A stretch of 64,000 bases of DNA from Streptococcus mitis (lineage in GTDB: Bacteria; Bacillota; Bacilli; Lactobacillales; Streptococcaceae): the NCBI RefSeq assembly GCF_002860865.1, contig NZ_PKIE01000006.1:1-64000 (forward strand), given 5' to 3'. This document shows, one piece after another, positions 48,380 through 57,223 of this stretch. The stretch's first letter is position 1; every line of letters begins with the position of its first letter. The position numbers were made by a program, and so were the translations under genes. Under the pieces are notes generated by a model. The model saw only the letters and a list, made by a program, of their open reading frames with translations, was not told the DNA's origin and made no database searches.

Positions 48380-49042
48380 CTACCTCCTGTCCTTGCTATG
48401 CAGCACAACCACATAGCCATCTGGGCAAGTCACTGACACTTCCCTATCTATATATTCGTTAGAAGCGTACACTTTTTTAAAGAAAAAATTTTCCTCTGTC
48501 AACTCATACTTAGCTCCGAGAATAGTCAGCTGGCTATCCCGAACTGGCATAAAGGCTAGATAGTCGTAGTCTGAACGGGGTTCTAGCTGACTGGTCCCTT
48601 CTGGACAATAGGCAATCAAATTTTGCCCATCCTCAATTTCTATCTGGCGCATATAGGGCGCCAACTTAGGATTGCTGGGCAGAAAGACATTAGCCAACAT
48701 GTGGTCAATACGGCCACCCAAAGCACCGAAAATAGTAACCTGAGCCTGAGAATTTTGCTCAAAGATGGTTAAGAGAGCCAATTCCAAATCTGTATCATCT
48801 TTTTCTGGTCGGGCTTGGACAAAATGCTGGGCACGTTTTTGAATCACCTGTCGCTCTTCTTCGGTCACAGAATCAAAATCTCCGACTGCTAGAGCAAGAG
48901 GTAGTTTTTTCTCCAAGACCCAGAGCGAGCCTCGATCCACACCGACAAAACTATCAAAGTCTGTACGATAATGACCGCGGTCTCCACCGGCAAAAACGGC
49001 AACCCTAGTCCAGTTGTTTTCTGAGAGTTTGTACTCGCTCAT
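48380..49042 (-). CDS. thiN: Thiamine pyrophosphokinase
   Basis: A 220-residue enzyme transferring pyrophosphate from ATP to thiamine. The motifs VAVFAGGDRGHYRTD, FVGVDRGSLWVLE, AVGDFDSVTEEE and KDDTDLELAL are conserved; the C-terminal beta-domain binds thiamine. ATG 49042 overlaps rpe by 38 bp, a long overlap that suggests coupling. RsgA, Rpe and ThiN are clustered in this order in many Firmicutes. Confidence 0.9.
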   Translation of the reverse strand: MSEYKLSENNWTRVAVFAGGDRGHYRTDFDSFVGVDRGSLWVLEKKLPLALAVGDFDSVTEEERQVIQKRAQHFVQARPEKDDTDLELALLTIFEQNSQAQVTIFGALGGRIDHMLANVFLPSNPKLAPYMRQIEIEDGQNLIAYCPEGTSQLEPRSDYDYLAFMPVRDSQLTILGAKYELTEENFFFKKVYASNEYIDREVSVTCPDGYVVVLHSKDRR

Positions 49043-49661
49043 TGACATCTCCCTTAAAGACATAGGAACCTGCTACAAAAACGGTCGCACCAGCTTCTTT
49101 GGCTTGGGCAATCGTTTTATCATCAATCCCACCATCAACTTCAATCTCAAATTTCAAACCTTTTTCATCACGAAGCGCAACCAACTCACGGACCTTATCC
49201 ATTGTCTCTGGTAGAAAGGCCTGCCCACCGAAGCCAGGGTTAACTGTCATGACTAAAACTTGGTCAACTAGATGAAGGACATGCTTAATCGCCTCGACAG
49301 GCGTACCAGGATTGATAACGACTGAAGGTTTAACACCGAGTGAACGAATTTTTTGAAGGGCACCATGAATATGAGGCGTTGCTTCCACATGGATGCTGAT
49401 GATATCCGCACCTGCACGCGCAAAGTCTTCTAAATGATGCTCTGGATTAGCTACCATCAAGTGGCAGTCAAAGACCATCTTGCTATGAGGACGAAGAGAT
49501 TCGACCACACCCGCACCAAAACTGATTTGCGGTACAAAATGACCATCCATGATGTCGATATGTGCATATTCTGCCCCAGTTGCTTCTAGGCGTTTGATTT
49601 CACGTTCAAAGTTGGCATAATCTGCTGCCAGAATTGACGGAGCAATCTTGTATTGAGACAT
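49005..49661 (-). CDS. rpe: Ribulose-phosphate 3-epimerase
   Basis: A 218-residue TIM-barrel enzyme of the pentose phosphate pathway (IAPSILAADYANF, HIDIMDGHFVPQ, TVNPGFGGQAF, EVDGGID). An open frame continues upstream to 50075, but ATG 49661, preceded by AAGGAGAAACCT, gives the family length and the upstream part is antisense-like text within rsgA. The rsgA stop lies 10 bp upstream. Confidence 0.94.
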   Translation of the reverse strand: MSQYKIAPSILAADYANFEREIKRLEATGAEYAHIDIMDGHFVPQISFGAGVVESLRPHSKMVFDCHLMVANPEHHLEDFARAGADIISIHVEATPHIHGALQKIRSLGVKPSVVINPGTPVEAIKHVLHLVDQVLVMTVNPGFGGQAFLPETMDKVRELVALRDEKGLKFEIEVDGGIDDKTIAQAKEAGATVFVAGSYVFKGDVNERVQTLRKQLD

Positions 49662-49671
49662 AGGTTTCTCC

Positions 49672-50550
49672 TTATTTTGGAATTTTTTTGCTGACTTTTT
49701 TATAAGTTTCTCTGCTATTTTCAATCTCACTGAAAAATTGCAGGTAGTTGTCAAAACGGAAGGTGGCAATAACACCTTCTTCAACTGCTGGCTTGACCGC
49801 ACAGGACGGCTCATGGGTATGGGTACAAGTACGGAACTTACAGTCTCGACTGACACTAGCAATCTCTGGAAAGGCCTGATTGAGGTCTTCAGCCGTTGAC
49901 ACTTCATAGTCCAAGGATGAAAATCCCGGTGTATCTGCGATTTTACCCCCATTGAGGTTGTAAAAACTAACAGCTCGAGTAGTGTGGCGCCCACGACCCA
50001 GACTATCTGAAATTTCTCCCGTTTCAAGATTGAGGTCTGGTGCGATTTTATTGAGAAGAGTTGATTTCCCAACACCTGTCTGCCCCATAAAGACCGTAAC
50101 CTTACCTGTTAACAAAGGAAGGAGTCCCTCTTTACTGGTCACAAAGTCGTAGCCGATATCACCATAAGTCTGTTCATAAAAATCCAGTTCTTCCCTATCT
50201 TCCAACAAATCCATTTTAGAAATATAAACGATGGGATGGATGTCCTTGTGCTCCAAAAGAACCAAGAAACGATCCAACAAATTGCTGTTAAAATCAGGTT
50301 CCTTGACAGACATGATCACCACAGCTTGGTCAATATTGACAATGGGCGGACGGACCAGACTGTTTTTTCGTTCATGAATCTTGAGGATATAGCCTTCTGA
50401 ATTTTCCTCGGCAGAAAAGTCGACTAAATCCCCAACGTAGGGAGTATGGCCTTTTTTACGGAAATTCCCACGCGCGCGTGTTTGATAGACCTGGCCATCA
50501 CTCTCTACATAGTAGAAGCCTGCCAAGGCCTTAATAATTTGTCCCTGCAT
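49672..50550 (-). CDS. rsgA: Ribosome small-subunit-dependent GTPase RsgA
   Basis: A 292-residue circularly permuted GTPase for 30S maturation. N-terminal OB fold ([17 protein letters not shown]), G motifs in permuted order (YISKMDLL as G4, [13 protein letters not shown] as G1, DTPGFSSLD as G3) and a C-terminal zinc site ([14 protein letters not shown]). It starts one base after the rsmA stop. Confidence 0.95.
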   Translation of the reverse strand: MQGQIIKALAGFYYVESDGQVYQTRARGNFRKKGHTPYVGDLVDFSAEENSEGYILKIHERKNSLVRPPIVNIDQAVVIMSVKEPDFNSNLLDRFLVLLEHKDIHPIVYISKMDLLEDREELDFYEQTYGDIGYDFVTSKEGLLPLLTGKVTVFMGQTGVGKSTLLNKIAPDLNLETGEISDSLGRGRHTTRAVSFYNLNGGKIADTPGFSSLDYEVSTAEDLNQAFPEIASVSRDCKFRTCTHTHEPSCAVKPAVEEGVIATFRFDNYLQFFSEIENSRETYKKVSKKIPK

Positions 50551-50551
50551 C

Positions 50552-51424
50552 TTAGAGTCCTTGCCCTTTAAGCGCGTCTGCTAGGCTGGCAAATTCTGCC
50601 AAGCTGAGAGCTTCCCCACGCACACTTGGTGACAAGCCCGCTTGGTCCAAAGCCTTGGTCAGCTTGTCCTTGACTTCTTCAGTCTTTCCAAAATAACCTG
50701 TCAAATTGTTCCATAAGGTCTTGCGGCGATGAGTGAAACTAGCCTTGGAAATCTTAAAGAAGAAGCTCTCGTCTTCCACTGCTACAGCTGGCTCTGGACG
50801 ACGCACCATTTTCAAGATAGCCGAGTCCACGTTTGGCGCTGGCACAAAGACCGTACGAGGCACGATAAAGGCAACCTTGGCAGTCATGTAATACTGCACA
50901 GCGATTGACAAACTGCCATAAGCCTTGGTATTCGGCTGGGCTGAAATGCGGTCAGCTACCTCTTTTTGCATCATAACAACAAACTCACTAAAAGGAATCC
51001 CACTCTCGATTAAGTGCATGAGAATAGGCGTTGTGATGTAATAAGGCAAGTTAGCTACTACCTTGATTGGCAGGTCAGGATTTTTAAAATTCTGGATATG
51101 TTGCGCCAAGTCTACCTTGAGAATGTCCTCGTTGACTACGGTCACATTATCAAAATCACGCAAGGTATCTGCCAAAATCGGTACCAAACGGTGGTCGATC
51201 TCAAAGGCCATGACTTCTGCTGCACGCTCAGCCAGAAACTCCGTCAAGGCACCAATCCCTGGCCCGATTTCGATGACATTAACCTGGTCATCAATCTCAG
51301 CCGTATCCACGATTTTTTGAAGAATATTGGTATCCGTCAAGAAATTTTGCCCGAAGGACTTTTTAAAAGTAAAACCGTGACGCTCCAGCACTGCCTTGGT
51401 CACGCTGTAATCTGCAATTCTCAT
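50552..51424 (-). CDS. rsmA: 16S rRNA dimethyladenosine transferase KsgA/RsmA
   Basis: A 290-residue methyltransferase dimethylating two adenines in helix 45. Motifs: [57 protein letters not shown]. It lies between rnmV (64-bp gap) and rsgA. Confidence 0.95.
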   Translation of the reverse strand: MRIADYSVTKAVLERHGFTFKKSFGQNFLTDTNILQKIVDTAEIDDQVNVIEIGPGIGALTEFLAERAAEVMAFEIDHRLVPILADTLRDFDNVTVVNEDILKVDLAQHIQNFKNPDLPIKVVANLPYYITTPILMHLIESGIPFSEFVVMMQKEVADRISAQPNTKAYGSLSIAVQYYMTAKVAFIVPRTVFVPAPNVDSAILKMVRRPEPAVAVEDESFFFKISKASFTHRRKTLWNNLTGYFGKTEEVKDKLTKALDQAGLSPSVRGEALSLAEFASLADALKGQGL

Positions 51425-51488
51425 CTATTCTCTTTTCTATTATCTGTTACTTCTATTGTAACACATTCCCCTTACATTTGGGGTCTGC

Positions 51489-52055
51489 TTAGCTGTTCTC
51501 ATAAGATTTCATAGCTTCTTCCACTTCTGCCAAGGTAACCCCAAACAACTCTAGGCGTTTGAGGAGTTGCTTGCCGTTGGAATAGCCGATTCGGAGAGCC
51601 TCTCCTAGATATTCTCTGCGCTTACGGCTATCTGCCCCTGCTAGAAAACCAAGGCGAATCAAGTCGCTACGACTGATGTCAAACTGACTCTCATGTTCAA
51701 ATTGTTCTGTCACCTGAGCTAGAGCCGTTTTCAGGTCTTCATAGTCAGCATGCTCGATTCCCAGAGAACGCCCCTTGGTTTTGGACTTAGGAACAGCTTC
51801 ATCTCGCTTGAGAAAGGCATGCTGAACTGTTGGAATGGCCGTCATAATCATACGACGAATCCGCTCCCCATTAAAATCTGGGTCTGTAAAGACAATGACT
51901 CCATGACGTTGGTGCAGGCGTTGAATCCGCTCTAGATCCTGGTCATTGATGGCAGAACCTCGTGTCTCATAGGTCTCTACATCGAAGTAACGTTTGAGAT
52001 TGGCCGTATCATCGCGACCTTCGACCACGATAACTTGAGAAATTTTTTCTTTCAT
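51489..52055 (-). CDS. rnmV: Ribonuclease M5
   Basis: A 188-residue Toprim nuclease that matures 5S rRNA (VVEGRDDTANLKRYF near 10; VIVFTDPDFNGERIR with the DxD pair). The ATG shares a base with the tatD stop codon (TAATG), so it is translationally coupled. Confidence 0.93.
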   Translation of the reverse strand: MKEKISQVIVVEGRDDTANLKRYFDVETYETRGSAINDQDLERIQRLHQRHGVIVFTDPDFNGERIRRMIMTAIPTVQHAFLKRDEAVPKSKTKGRSLGIEHADYEDLKTALAQVTEQFEHESQFDISRSDLIRLGFLAGADSRKRREYLGEALRIGYSNGKQLLKRLELFGVTLAEVEEAMKSYENS

Positions 52056-52831
52056 TACTTGCTGTCCAATCCAAAAATTCGTTCTGCATTTGCAGTCGTT
52101 GCTGCCGCTAGCTCTTCTGCCGTCATGCCACGCAAGTCAGCGATAAAGTCCACTACATAGCGAGTATAGGCTGTTTTATTTTCACGACCACGCTTGGGTA
52201 CAGGTGCTAAGTAAGGCGCATCCGTTTCCACCAAAATCTTGTCCAAAGGTAACTCTTTAGCTGCTTCTTGGATGTCAGTTGCTTTCTTAAAAGTCACCAC
52301 TCCTGAGAAGGAAATGGTCATGCCAAGTTCGACAAACTTCTCTGCCCATTCAAGAGACCCTGAGAAAGAATGCATAATGCCACCTCGAGGGCCAACTCCC
52401 TCGCTCTTGATAATCTCATAGGTATCTTCCAGCGCATCACGGGTGTGGACAACAAAAGGCAAATCCAAGTCCTTAGATAACTGAATCTGACGACGAAAAA
52501 CCTGCTCCTGCACCTCTTTGGGCGCTGTCATCCAATGGTAGTCCAATCCAATCTCACCTAAGGCAACTATCTTTGGATGCTTGAGCTTGTCAAGCAAGTA
52601 GGCTTCAATCTCCTCTGTGTAAGTCCCTGCTTCTGTCGGATGCCAACCGATAGTCGCATAGAGCTGGTCATACTCATCCACCAACTCCAAAGCACGCTCA
52701 ATCGTCGGTTTATCAAAACCAACAATATTCATCTGTGTCACACCCATCTCAGCAGCCAAGGCAATTTCTTCTGCCTCACGACCCGCAAATTCTTCTACAT
52801 TCAAGTGTGTATGTGTATCAAAAATATCCAA
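52055..52831 (-). CDS. tatD: TatD-family metal-dependent deoxyribonuclease with element-supplied start
   Basis: A 258-residue TIM-barrel nuclease. Metal ligands: H7 and H9 in FDTHTHLN, E in ALGEIGLDYHW, H in PFVVHTRDA, D in ETDAPYLAPV. The start is a TTG (52829-52831) with AGAAGG about 8 nt upstream; an in-frame TGA 24 nt upstream bars a longer form. Codons from the third on fall in the att core. The DNA at attR shows the native start as ATG-ATT-TTT-GAT with its own AGAAGAG site, so insertion has exchanged the first residues MI- for MDI- and moved the native promoter 6.5 kb away. Confidence 0.92.
   Translation of the reverse strand: MDIFDTHTHLNVEEFAGREAEEIALAAEMGVTQMNIVGFDKPTIERALELVDEYDQLYATIGWHPTEAGTYTEEIEAYLLDKLKHPKIVALGEIGLDYHWMTAPKEVQEQVFRRQIQLSKDLDLPFVVHTRDALEDTYEIIKSEGVGPRGGIMHSFSGSLEWAEKFVELGMTISFSGVVTFKKATDIQEAAKELPLDKILVETDAPYLAPVPKRGRENKTAYTRYVVDFIADLRGMTAEELAAATTANAERIFGLDSK
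52809..52825. other. attL core
   Basis: GTATGTGTATCAAAAAT, 17 bp, identical to 59283-59299. It encodes part of the N-terminal FDTHT of tatD on the minus strand. Confidence 0.85.
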
Positions 52832-52930
52832 ACTATATTTCCTTCTCTTTCCTCAATGTTCTTTAACTACCAAAAGAAAAGACTTTCTCTCTTCTATACT
52901 TCCCTATATTTCCTCTAGTTTCTATTCACT

Positions 52931-52960
52931 TTGGTTAGTGCTTGGTTAGTTCTATGGTTA
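52931..52960. repeat. Left integrase arm-type repeats
   Basis: TTGGTTAGT occurs at 52931-52939 and 52942-52950; the second is followed by TCTATGGTTA. The 19-bp unit 52942-52960 recurs at 59211-59229 with one mismatch. The position, between the integrase gene end and the core, fits arm-binding sites. Confidence 0.65.
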
Positions 52961-52964
52961 GCAT

Positions 52965-54104
52965 CTACAGATGAATTTGATTAAGTTTCTCTCTCAATTC
53001 ATCCTGTATATTTTTTGTTACATGACTATAGATCTTTAAAGTGATAGATTCATCTCTATGTCCAACTCGCTCCATAATAGCCTTTATGGGTATTCCTAGT
53101 TCAGCCAACAAACTAATATGCGAATGTCTAAGCATGTGAATATTATAGGATCTGTGTCCACCTAACACTGCTTCACAAATATTTTTGATAAATCTATATA
53201 ACAAAGGCTGTCTCATAATGTTACCCTGCTCAGTCACAAAGATGAACTCCTCATCAAAACAGTTACTACGAAAGTACTCGATAATTTCCAAGCAACGTTC
53301 ACTTAGTACTATCGTCCTTACAGAACCTACTGTTTTCGTTGTCTGTAAGATTCTCTCATCATATCCATGAGCAACATAATCTATAGTATGATCAATTATT
53401 AAAAGATTCGCTTTGAAGTTTACATCTTGATAGCGAACCCCTATAAATTCTGCGAAACGAAGACCAGTTAAAAAGATAAATTCCATTGCCAAAGCATAAC
53501 GCTTATCTTTATTGTGACTTTCACAATACGATAAAACCTGTCCTAGTTCCTCTCTACTAATGAAATTATCCTTAGCTTTTTGCAACTTCTCATAGTCCGC
53601 TTTCTGCTTCGGAATTACCACCCCTTTAACTGGAGAATCAGAAATATATCCGACCTTTACAGCATAATTAAAGAGACCATTCAAATATATCTTTCGATTT
53701 TTTCTCGTTGAATTTTGAACATTCAAATTCATTAGATATGTTTGAACTAGCTGAGTAGTATAATCTGATATTCTCAAATTTCCTACTGTTTCCATGAAAA
53801 GTTCTAAACTTTTCATCTCACTTCGATAACTAGAAGATTTTATCTCACTGGAACGAATCGTTTTCCACTCATCCAATAGTTGACTAAAATTTTTTTCTTC
53901 TAGTTGTTTCTTTTCAACTTCCTCTTTTGTAGGCGCGGTTAGGATTTTTTCAATTTTTAGCGCTAAACGACGTTTTGCTTCTGCTTGAGAAACTCTAGAT
54001 TTTGATTTTAGAGTCACAGAGACTTGTTTCCACTTTTCCTCTCGTTCATGATAGAATTTTTCATAATAACGGTATTTCCCATTATCCAATTCTTTAAAAA
54101 ACAT
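52965..54104 (-). CDS. int: Tyrosine-type site-specific integrase
   Basis: A 379-residue phage/ICE-type integrase. An N-terminal arm-binding domain (MFFKELDNGKYRYYEKFYHE), a SAM-like core-binding domain (about 80-165) and a catalytic domain with Arg in LTGLRFAEF, HxxR in HMLRHSHIS, His in VGHRDES and Tyr in LKIYSHV. All catalytic residues are intact. AAGGAG precedes the ATG. It is the last gene of the minus-strand element operon and reads toward attL and tatD. Confidence 0.93.
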   Translation of the reverse strand: MFFKELDNGKYRYYEKFYHEREEKWKQVSVTLKSKSRVSQAEAKRRLALKIEKILTAPTKEEVEKKQLEEKNFSQLLDEWKTIRSSEIKSSSYRSEMKSLELFMETVGNLRISDYTTQLVQTYLMNLNVQNSTRKNRKIYLNGLFNYAVKVGYISDSPVKGVVIPKQKADYEKLQKAKDNFISREELGQVLSYCESHNKDKRYALAMEFIFLTGLRFAEFIGVRYQDVNFKANLLIIDHTIDYVAHGYDERILQTTKTVGSVRTIVLSERCLEIIEYFRSNCFDEEFIFVTEQGNIMRQPLLYRFIKNICEAVLGGHRSYNIHMLRHSHISLLAELGIPIKAIMERVGHRDESITLKIYSHVTKNIQDELREKLNQIHL

Positions 54105-54167
54105 TTTTTCTCCTTGTACTTTTTAAAGCAAAGGAAAGCTATGTAGCATAGCTTAATTATAACATAA

Positions 54168-54377
54168 CTACATAGCTTCCTCATATTTCTTTTGTTTATA
54201 CTGCAAAAATTCCTTATAGCCTTCAACATCTATATAGACCCTCTTATGAGAAGGCTTTAAAATGTATCCTTGGAATTTTTTATTTCGTCGCATCTCTGTT
54301 AGATCATTGTTTAGGGTTTTTAGTGGAATATCAAATAATTCCGCAATCCCTCTCTTACTTTTATATATATTTTCCAT
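54168..54377 (-). CDS. Small DNA-binding protein, excisionase-like
   Basis: A 69-residue basic protein with a winged-helix-like pattern (SKRGIAELFDIPLKTLNNDL ... then a wing, GYILKPSHKRVYIDVEGY). Its place directly upstream of the integrase gene suggests a recombination directionality factor (Xis), but that is inference. ATG 54377 has AGGAGA 5 nt upstream; a longer in-frame reading that overlaps rep has no site. Confidence 0.6.
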   Translation of the reverse strand: MENIYKSKRGIAELFDIPLKTLNNDLTEMRRNKKFQGYILKPSHKRVYIDVEGYKEFLQYKQKKYEEAM

Positions 54378-54427
54378 AAATTCTCCTATTTTGATATAAT
54401 AGGGATGATAAGAGACAATTTCTTTTA

Positions 54428-55279
54428 TCACCTACTTAGCTTGTCAGTTGCCTCGCTAAAAGTATCTGACAGGCTTTTTATGTTATCGTAAAACTCCGTT
54501 GTATATTCTTTCACACCATAAGGAGTTTCATGTTTTGTGGTACGAGAAAATGTCGGAGGACTGTTAATCTTATAAGTTTCCATAAGCTCACCCTTTGTTG
54601 TTGTAATTTCCAAAGGCTTTTCAATTCCTCTACTGGTACGATAAATACGAATCCCTTTTGGATACATATATAAGCGTGCCCCTTTTACTGTTGATTTCTT
54701 ATCTGAGCTTTCGTCTCCGATTTGTAAATTTGATAGGTAGGCTATCAAATAGTTCCCAACTTTATCTGCCCTTCTCAAGCGCTTGGTCTTGGTAAACCCT
54801 TTCCCCCAAATATTAGCTAATATATCATTAGGAACTGATAAAGTAGTATCATTCTTCATTAGAACATGTAGGTGCCATCTTGCACTTGCTTGTGGTTCGA
54901 TTACCGTAATGTACTCAACATGACCGTATTTTTTTCTAAAACGACGAATAAATGACTTGAAATCGTGATAGACTTCTTGAGGATTTGTTACATGTTTTCT
55001 ATAAGTCAATGTTATCCATAGCTGGTTGATACCTCCCGTAAAATTGTGAGCCACTAGGCGGCGTATTTTTTTCATAGTCTGTTTAGTAGACTTCAAATTA
55101 TCAAGTCGTGTACTACCAGAAGTATCCATTTCATGAATTTCTCCAGTCTCAAGATTTACGTAACGCTTGCCTTCTATCACTTTGATAGTTTGTTCTTGTT
55201 GACCGTTAGCGGTTGTCATTTCAAGCGTATTACCATACACGTAACTTTTTACAATTTTACCAAGTTCTATTCGTTCCAT
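54428..55279 (-). CDS. HUH-type rolling-circle replication initiator
   Basis: A 283-residue Rep with the three HUH motifs: motif 1 WITLTY (88-93), motif 2 HLHVLM with the metal His pair H136/H138, and motif 3 VGNYLIAYL with two tyrosines, Y177 and Y181 (YxxxY), suggesting a two-tyrosine nicking mechanism. Such proteins nick a double-strand origin and drive rolling-circle replication, and some act as relaxases. A GC-rich hairpin region lies directly upstream. The integrase and excisionase-like genes follow. Confidence 0.82.
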   Translation of the reverse strand: MERIELGKIVKSYVYGNTLEMTTANGQQEQTIKVIEGKRYVNLETGEIHEMDTSGSTRLDNLKSTKQTMKKIRRLVAHNFTGGINQLWITLTYRKHVTNPQEVYHDFKSFIRRFRKKYGHVEYITVIEPQASARWHLHVLMKNDTTLSVPNDILANIWGKGFTKTKRLRRADKVGNYLIAYLSNLQIGDESSDKKSTVKGARLYMYPKGIRIYRTSRGIEKPLEITTTKGELMETYKINSPPTFSRTTKHETPYGVKEYTTEFYDNIKSLSDTFSEATDKLSR

Positions 55280-55317
55280 GTTTTATACCTATAAAAATAT
55301 GTTTTGTGCTTTTGTAT

Positions 55318-55444
55318 GACGCTTATCAAGTTAAGGCGTCGCACTATTGATGATTAAATTCAGATTTATTCCATGATTTATTGACAATAGGGACCCTAAG
55401 ATTATAAAACTGATTGTGTCGGCACGGCGAACAAAGTTCGACCG
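55318..55444. other. Candidate double-strand origin region upstream of rep
   Basis: Two hairpins in a 236-bp non-coding stretch: GACGCTT...GGCGTC (55318-55340) and CGGCGAAC-AAA-GTTCGACCG (55425-55444, one bulged A), with the palindrome TAGGGACCCTA (55388-55398) between them. The local GC-richness stands out from the AT-rich element. Proximity to rep supports an origin role; the nick site is not identified. Confidence 0.45.
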
Positions 55445-55515
55445 CACCGCCCCAACCAGTCTAATCTATCTTAGCCTATTATCAACAACTTTCACGGCAT
55501 AAAGAATTTAACCAT

Positions 55516-56082
55516 CTAAGACCACGGATGTTTCAATTTGAACAACGCCCCTTTAATCGTTCGTTTATCTGATTCATTACATATGATGAATACTAGATAG
55601 CGTAACCCATGCTTTACATATAGATCAGCAAGACCATGAAGAGCATATTTGTGCAAATAAAAGATCCAAGTATCCTTTATTCTTAATAGAACATCTGAAT
55701 CTATCTCTCCAAACACTTGAAACCGGAAAACTACACATCTTGCTCCAAATTCTCGAATCCCATAGTTATCAATTGCACATATAGGAACTCTTTCATCTGC
55801 TACATGCACTCTCTGAATTGACTTGCTTCCATCAATTTGATCAACTTCCTGATCCTCATAAATCGGAGCTAGTGTATAAACAAACTGATTTTCTTGAATA
55901 TTTTCTTTCACTAATTCTACGAGTGCGTTTTGCGTAGTAACTATAAATCTATCCCAGTTTTTTTGCTTTTCTTCAACTTGGACTTTCCTCTGGTACTCCT
56001 GAAGTTTTCTACTACATAGGTGATAAACTTCCTTAATACCTTCAAAAACCTTCGTAGGTATTTCCTCGATAAACGATGGCAT
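55516..56082 (-). CDS. Element-encoded hypothetical protein
   Basis: A 188-residue soluble protein that I do not recognise. It begins MPSFIEEIPTKVFEGIKEVY, has a basic helical segment (about 20-40), and later beta-rich stretches (FGARCVVFRFQVFGEIDSDV, LRYLVFIICNE). ATG 56082 is preceded by AAGGAGATC. It lies 20 bp after the 121-residue gene and upstream of rep, the position of replication accessory genes in small integrative elements. No signal peptide or membrane span. Confidence 0.7.
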   Translation of the reverse strand: MPSFIEEIPTKVFEGIKEVYHLCSRKLQEYQRKVQVEEKQKNWDRFIVTTQNALVELVKENIQENQFVYTLAPIYEDQEVDQIDGSKSIQRVHVADERVPICAIDNYGIREFGARCVVFRFQVFGEIDSDVLLRIKDTWIFYLHKYALHGLADLYVKHGLRYLVFIICNESDKRTIKGALFKLKHPWS

Positions 56083-56101
56083 ATTGATCTCCTTTATAGT
56101 C

Positions 56102-56467
56102 TTATAGTTCGACGACTTCATTGACTTTTGCAGTCAAACTAAGCTGATTACGATACTCTCCGTACACAACTGCCTTCTCAATGCCTACAATTTCTACTGC
56201 TGTGAGCATTGGTTGAAACGAGTCATAATCCTTCAACGATGCATGTGGAACTTTTACAGTAAGTTGCTCTCCGAGATTAGTTTTTTCGTTCTGGTATTCA
56301 CTATTATCTTTGTAAATGAGAAGTGAAACCTTTATTCCTTTTTCAATTTCTGGACCAGTCTCACTTCTTTCTATCCACCTTGTAGCGGAAATAAAGCGTA
56401 ACTCTTTGTGAGAAAGAAACAACTGAGCATTGAACTCTGTGAAATGTGATAAATTTTTAAGTGCCAT
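56102..56467 (-). CDS. Element-encoded small protein, faintly DUF961/HelP-like
   Basis: A 121-residue, beta-rich protein. The run ERSETGPEIEKGIKVSLLIYK ... NLGEQLTVKVPHASLKDYDSFQPMLTAVEIVG loosely resembles the YdcP/DUF961 family of Tn916 and ICEBs1, which includes the helicase processivity factor HelP that helps rolling-circle replication. The likeness is weak and by eye only. It sits just before the 188-residue gene and rep, where such a helper would be expected. Confidence 0.55.
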   Translation of the reverse strand: MALKNLSHFTEFNAQLFLSHKELRFISATRWIERSETGPEIEKGIKVSLLIYKDNSEYQNEKTNLGEQLTVKVPHASLKDYDSFQPMLTAVEIVGIEKAVVYGEYRNQLSLTAKVNEVVEL

Positions 56468-56614
56468 AACTTAAAACCTATTTTCTAAATTTAAAAGTAA
56501 ATCATCTACTTTTAATTAAATAAACACTGTGACGATTACAGATAACAACATTTAAAATTACACCTCCTTATCTATAAGGAGAAATTTCACCAGAATTCGG
56601 ATGAAATTTTAAAT

Positions 56615-57028
56615 TTATAATTCTTTTCGTAGAGTATCTATAATGCGCTCATAGTGTTTTTTGACAGTTTTGTCACTAAGTCCAACTTCTTTTGCAAGAC
56701 TTGAGTACGATCTACCTTCAACCACTCCATGTAGAATTTCTCTATCTCTTTCACTCAATATCTTCTCAATAGCATCCTTTATAATAGCAATTTCTTCTTT
56801 TTTAATTAAGAGCGACAATGGATCATTATAATCTGCTATCGTATCTAATAAAGAACCTTTAGCAATTGAACTACTGTCTAAACTACACAGACCGTACGAT
56901 CTATCTTTTCTACATAAATTCTCATAAGACTGGTTTAATAAGTTATCTACCTTTTTCCAATCGTCAGTAAGTATAGCTCTTTGAATCGCTTCTTCTCTAC
57001 GTTGTTCTACTTTTTTTAAATCTACCAT
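56615..57028 (-). CDS. Sigma-70 region 4-like HTH regulator of the element
   Basis: A 137-residue protein whose C-terminus (LSERDREILHGVVEGRSYSS-LAKEVGLSDKTVKKHYERII, two joined segments) is a sigma region 4/LuxR-type helix-turn-helix; the N-terminal two-thirds are helical and charged with no region 2. ATG 57028 has AGGAGG 9 nt upstream. Proteins like this in phages and ICEs act as late activators or anti-repressors. The role here, to switch on the replication genes, is inferred from position. About 150 bp of non-coding DNA lies between it and the next gene on the element. Confidence 0.7.
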   Translation of the reverse strand: MVDLKKVEQRREEAIQRAILTDDWKKVDNLLNQSYENLCRKDRSYGLCSLDSSSIAKGSLLDTIADYNDPLSLLIKKEEIAIIKDAIEKILSERDREILHGVVEGRSYSSLAKEVGLSDKTVKKHYERIIDTLRKEL

Positions 57029-57223
57029 ATGTTGGTACCTCCTGCTAGGGTTTACCAACTATACAGAGTTTGTCTCTTCACGCTATCGCCAGTGGAAAAA
57101 ACTTAGTAGTCATTTTAGATAGAAACAGTCAGATGTATAAAAAAATAGCAGTTATACAAAATCGTATAACTGCTATGCATTTTTTAGAGCCAAATCTATA
57201 TGCTATTTGTCTTTTTTATTCAA

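Noticed and set aside
49005..50075. A 356-residue fused Rpe protein
   Set aside because: The frame upstream of 49661 lies over rsgA and has no domain; a good ribosome site and family length place the start at 49661.
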